Part shown: one piece after another, positions 62,077 through 64,000 of the stretch | Layout of the letters: the number at the start of each line of letters is the position of its first letter | How positions within the stretch are numbered: the first letter of the stretch is position 1 | Assembly (NCBI RefSeq): GCF_000165675.1 | Contig: NZ_AEIZ01000002.1 | Coordinates: 40 to 64,039 of the forward strand | Origin: Leuconostoc fallax KCTC 3537 | GTDB lineage: Bacteria > Bacillota > Bacilli > Lactobacillales > Lactobacillaceae | DNA length: 64,000 nucleotides | Direction of reading: 5' to 3' | The notes under the pieces: generated by a model | What the model was told of the DNA's origin: nothing | Database searches by the model: none | The model's input: the letters and a program-made list of their open reading frames with translations, nothing else | Position numbers and translations under genes: made by a program

Positions 62077-63273
62077 GTGTCTACATTGTTACAAAAATTT
62101 TATCATCATCGCATTAGATCAATTCTGTTCATAATAACTATTAGTGTTATGTTACTGACTTGTATTCTGCAAGTACATCATATTGTTGATATGACTTGGT
62201 TTATCGTCTTTAGTCTAGTACTCGTCTTTTTTGGTGCTAAATTTGATTTATTTAACAGCGGACCACTTAAGCGACTAACACAATCTTTTCATTCGCAAAT
62301 TGGCCAGACCATCTATAGTTGGATTGCACTACCGTTATACCTTCAACTTGTACCGCTTGCTTTGCAAAAATTGTGTGTGCAAATACAATTACTCATGGGA
62401 TTTTCTCAGCACATATCCGATATCATGGGTATCTTACTCATTTTGGCTTCATGGCTATTATTACTACCAGTCGTTACAACTATTGCTTTGCCTTTACCCA
62501 GTTCACGTCGTAGCACCATTATCGAGATTTTTTGGTTAATTCTCATTGTTTTTGACAGTTATACAAGTTATCCATCCGTGTTGATCTTAAACAATGATTT
62601 CTCAAATAATGTGTTACAAGCGTTTGTAGTGAATGGGGTCATTGCTCTACCACTACTATTTATATGGTTGGCGACACGTCTATCTCTTGCAAATGTGGTA
62701 TTGCCTCGACCAAATTGGGCTCATTTATATCGTCATTGGTGGGGAAGCTTGTTAATTTTGTTGGTGATCATGATGTTTTGGGGCAGTAATGCTACAGGAT
62801 TAAAAGCGATAACGTGGCATCCAAGCTTTTTCTCACTTGCCTTCAGGGCAGGTGTTGGTGAAGAATTAATCTTTAGATTTTTCATACTCATTCTCATCTA
62901 TCGTGTCTTAAAACAAAGTAAACACCGCATATTATGGGCGATTTGGAGCCAATCACTGCTATTTGGGCTGTGGCACACCTCCAACATTCTTGCTGGCGCA
63001 CCAATAAGTGGCGTTATTGGTCAAGTCATCTTTGCCATAACTTTTGGTATTATAATGGGCCAAATTTATGCATGGAGCGGTAATATCATTTTAGTTATGA
63101 TGATTCATGGTGTTGGTGATTATCTCGCTTTTATCGCCACCGATAGTTTTCTAGCCGAAACGGCTACATGGCATGATATAGTCCAATCTGTTATTTGGTT
63201 GATTGTCGTCATGATTGTAAGTTATGTTTTGACAACATATTGTTGGCAAAATGCACGTTTGTTAAAATCATAA
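62077..63273 (+). CDS. CPBP-family intramembrane metalloprotease
   Basis: The 398-residue membrane protein has about ten membrane segments and the CPBP domain near the C-terminus: GVGEELIFRFFILILIYRVL (EExxxR), LFGLWHTSNILAG (second motif with His), and MIHGVGDYLAFIATDS (third motif with His and Asp). Such proteins process peptides or prenylated substrates or give bacteriocin immunity; here the long N-terminal part suggests a housekeeping or signalling protease. The start is GTG 62077 after AGGGGGATTT; the frame is open to 62053. Terminator follows. Confidence 0.82.
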   Translation: MSTLLQKFYHHRIRSILFIITISVMLLTCILQVHHIVDMTWFIVFSLVLVFFGAKFDLFNSGPLKRLTQSFHSQIGQTIYSWIALPLYLQLVPLALQKLCVQIQLLMGFSQHISDIMGILLILASWLLLLPVVTTIALPLPSSRRSTIIEIFWLILIVFDSYTSYPSVLILNNDFSNNVLQAFVVNGVIALPLLFIWLATRLSLANVVLPRPNWAHLYRHWWGSLLILLVIMMFWGSNATGLKAITWHPSFFSLAFRAGVGEELIFRFFILILIYRVLKQSKHRILWAIWSQSLLFGLWHTSNILAGAPISGVIGQVIFAITFGIIMGQIYAWSGNIILVMMIHGVGDYLAFIATDSFLAETATWHDIVQSVIWLIVVMIVSYVLTTYCWQNARLLKS

Positions 63274-63274
63274 A

Positions 63275-63324
63275 GATCAATAAAAAAGCATGGCAGTCTT
63301 AGACTGTCATGCTTTTTATTGATC
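63275..63324. terminator. Long bidirectional terminator
   Basis: Arms of about 24 bases (GATCAATAAAAA-GCATG-CAGTCT and its complement) with few mismatches around TA. It lies between convergent genes. Confidence 0.88.
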
Positions 63325-63351
63325 ACCTATGCAGAATATACCGCACATTAA

Positions 63352-64000
63352 TTAAAATGCACGTTTGTCAATCCACACTTGTTTATTATTAAGGTTTACC
63401 AAATACCAAGTTACTCCCTTAGCATCTTTATATTCTTTACTAGCTTTTACACGCTTACCATTGTATGCCTTTGTTGATGCAATACGCTTGGCTTTTTTAT
63501 TGCCATATGGTGCGTTTAAGTAAATCCCATCATTACGTTTTGAACTGTTCACTTTAACATTGAGCGACACATTACGCGTGAAGGTTGGTGCAAATGCATG
63601 GCTGTCTACCCACAACTGCTTACTATCTACCTTAGTGAGATACCAAGTTACACCGTGAGTATCTTTACGTTGTAATGTCACTTGCACACGTTGCCCTGTA
63701 TATGTCTTCGTTGAAGCATATCGTTTAGCACCTTGTGCACGATATGGTGCATTCAAGTACATACCATCATTACGACTATTGATATACAAGCTTTGGTTCA
63801 CTTTCTTATCAATAACTGTTGCAAATGCTCGGCTATCTACCCAAAGCTTTTTACCATTCAAAGTAATAAGGTTCCAAATAACACCCTTATTATCGTAATA
63901 TTGTTGACTAACTGTTACGAGCTTTTCATTATAGAAGCGACTTGATGTTTCTCGCTTATAACCCTTCTGACCATACGGTGCATTCAAGTACATACCATCA
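63352..64000 (-). CDS. Cell-wall-binding GW/SH3-like repeat protein, 5' part outside the window
   Basis: The frame is open to the right edge; only the C-terminal 216 or so residues are visible. They form three tandem repeats of about 70-78 residues, each with GIYLNAPYG or GMYLNAPY, a KRxASTKxYxGxxV strand, then GVTWYLxxLxxKxLWVDxRAF. This is the GW/SH3_8 type of wall-binding module found in autolysins and surface enzymes of Leuconostoc and related bacteria, targeting teichoic acids or peptidoglycan. The catalytic domain, if any, lies beyond the window. The stop at 63352 faces a terminator. Confidence 0.88.
   Translation of the reverse strand, partial: DGMYLNAPYGQKGYKRETSSRFYNEKLVTVSQQYYDNKGVIWNLITLNGKKLWVDSRAFATVIDKKVNQSLYINSRNDGMYLNAPYRAQGAKRYASTKTYTGQRVQVTLQRKDTHGVTWYLTKVDSKQLWVDSHAFAPTFTRNVSLNVKVNSSKRNDGIYLNAPYGNKKAKRIASTKAYNGKRVKASKEYKDAKGVTWYLVNLNNKQVWIDKRAF

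Overview
The window looks like a stretch of chromosome from a heterofermentative lactic acid bacterium, most likely Leuconostoc. The strongest clue is a 338-residue zinc alcohol dehydrogenase (29415-30431) that I recognise as Leuconostoc mannitol 2-dehydrogenase. The A+T-rich composition, T-box and ECF-transporter biology, SufCDSUB layout and Lactobacillales-type DUF421/DUF3290 and YhgE/Pip genes agree. Species is not assigned. No rRNA, tRNA, insertion sequence, prophage or CRISPR array was seen.

Layout. 1-6700: a complete leftward trp operon in the unusual order B-D-C-F-A-E-G, behind a Trp-specific T-box. 6733-10309: a YhgE/Pip export protein divergent from a TetR regulator. 10383-21071: pgpA, a baeRF-family protein, a branched-chain amino acid carrier (brnQ) behind a leader-peptide attenuator, a padR-DUF1700-DUF4097 envelope operon, an acetyltransferase, the DUF3290/DUF421 pair, an aldo-keto reductase, a cupin, a papain-like hydrolase and an orphan ECF S component. 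20760-27035: a Fe-S assembly operon (XRE/TPR regulator, sufC, D, S, U, B, DUF59). 27301-33621: an AEC permease, alpha-carbonic anhydrase, mannitol dehydrogenase plus a membrane protein, a VOC protein, and coaBC divergent from panT. 33711-42458: a nuclease, an ECF transporter, an L-hydroxyacid dehydrogenase and a nucleoside ABC transporter. 42640-44521: a small bacteriocin-like locus with two double-glycine peptides and an HTH protein that itself carries a double-glycine leader. 44896-52631: KtrAB potassium uptake, small genes and argCJBD. 52652-64000: menE/ubiE, a YtrA-type GntR regulator with two ABC pairs, a perfect parS site, rrf2 with a second YhgE/Pip gene, a CPBP protease and part of a wall-binding repeat protein.

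Main points. (1) The brnQ leader encodes a 19-residue peptide with ten Ile/Leu/Val codons, ending in four Ile codons, followed by mutually exclusive hairpins and a terminator: ribosome-mediated attenuation, unexpected in a Gram-positive where T-boxes or CodY usually do this. (2) A bacteriocin-type secretion leader is fused to an XRE DNA-binding domain inside a bacteriocin-like locus. (3) Thirteen otherwise well-conserved genes, including sufB, trpB and ktrB, are broken by fourteen small indels, every one in an A or T run of five to seven, and I see no A or T run longer than seven anywhere. This points to systematic homopolymer errors in the assembly rather than true gene decay. The affected genes are typed here as pseudogene because the sequence as given is broken, but most are probably intact in the organism.
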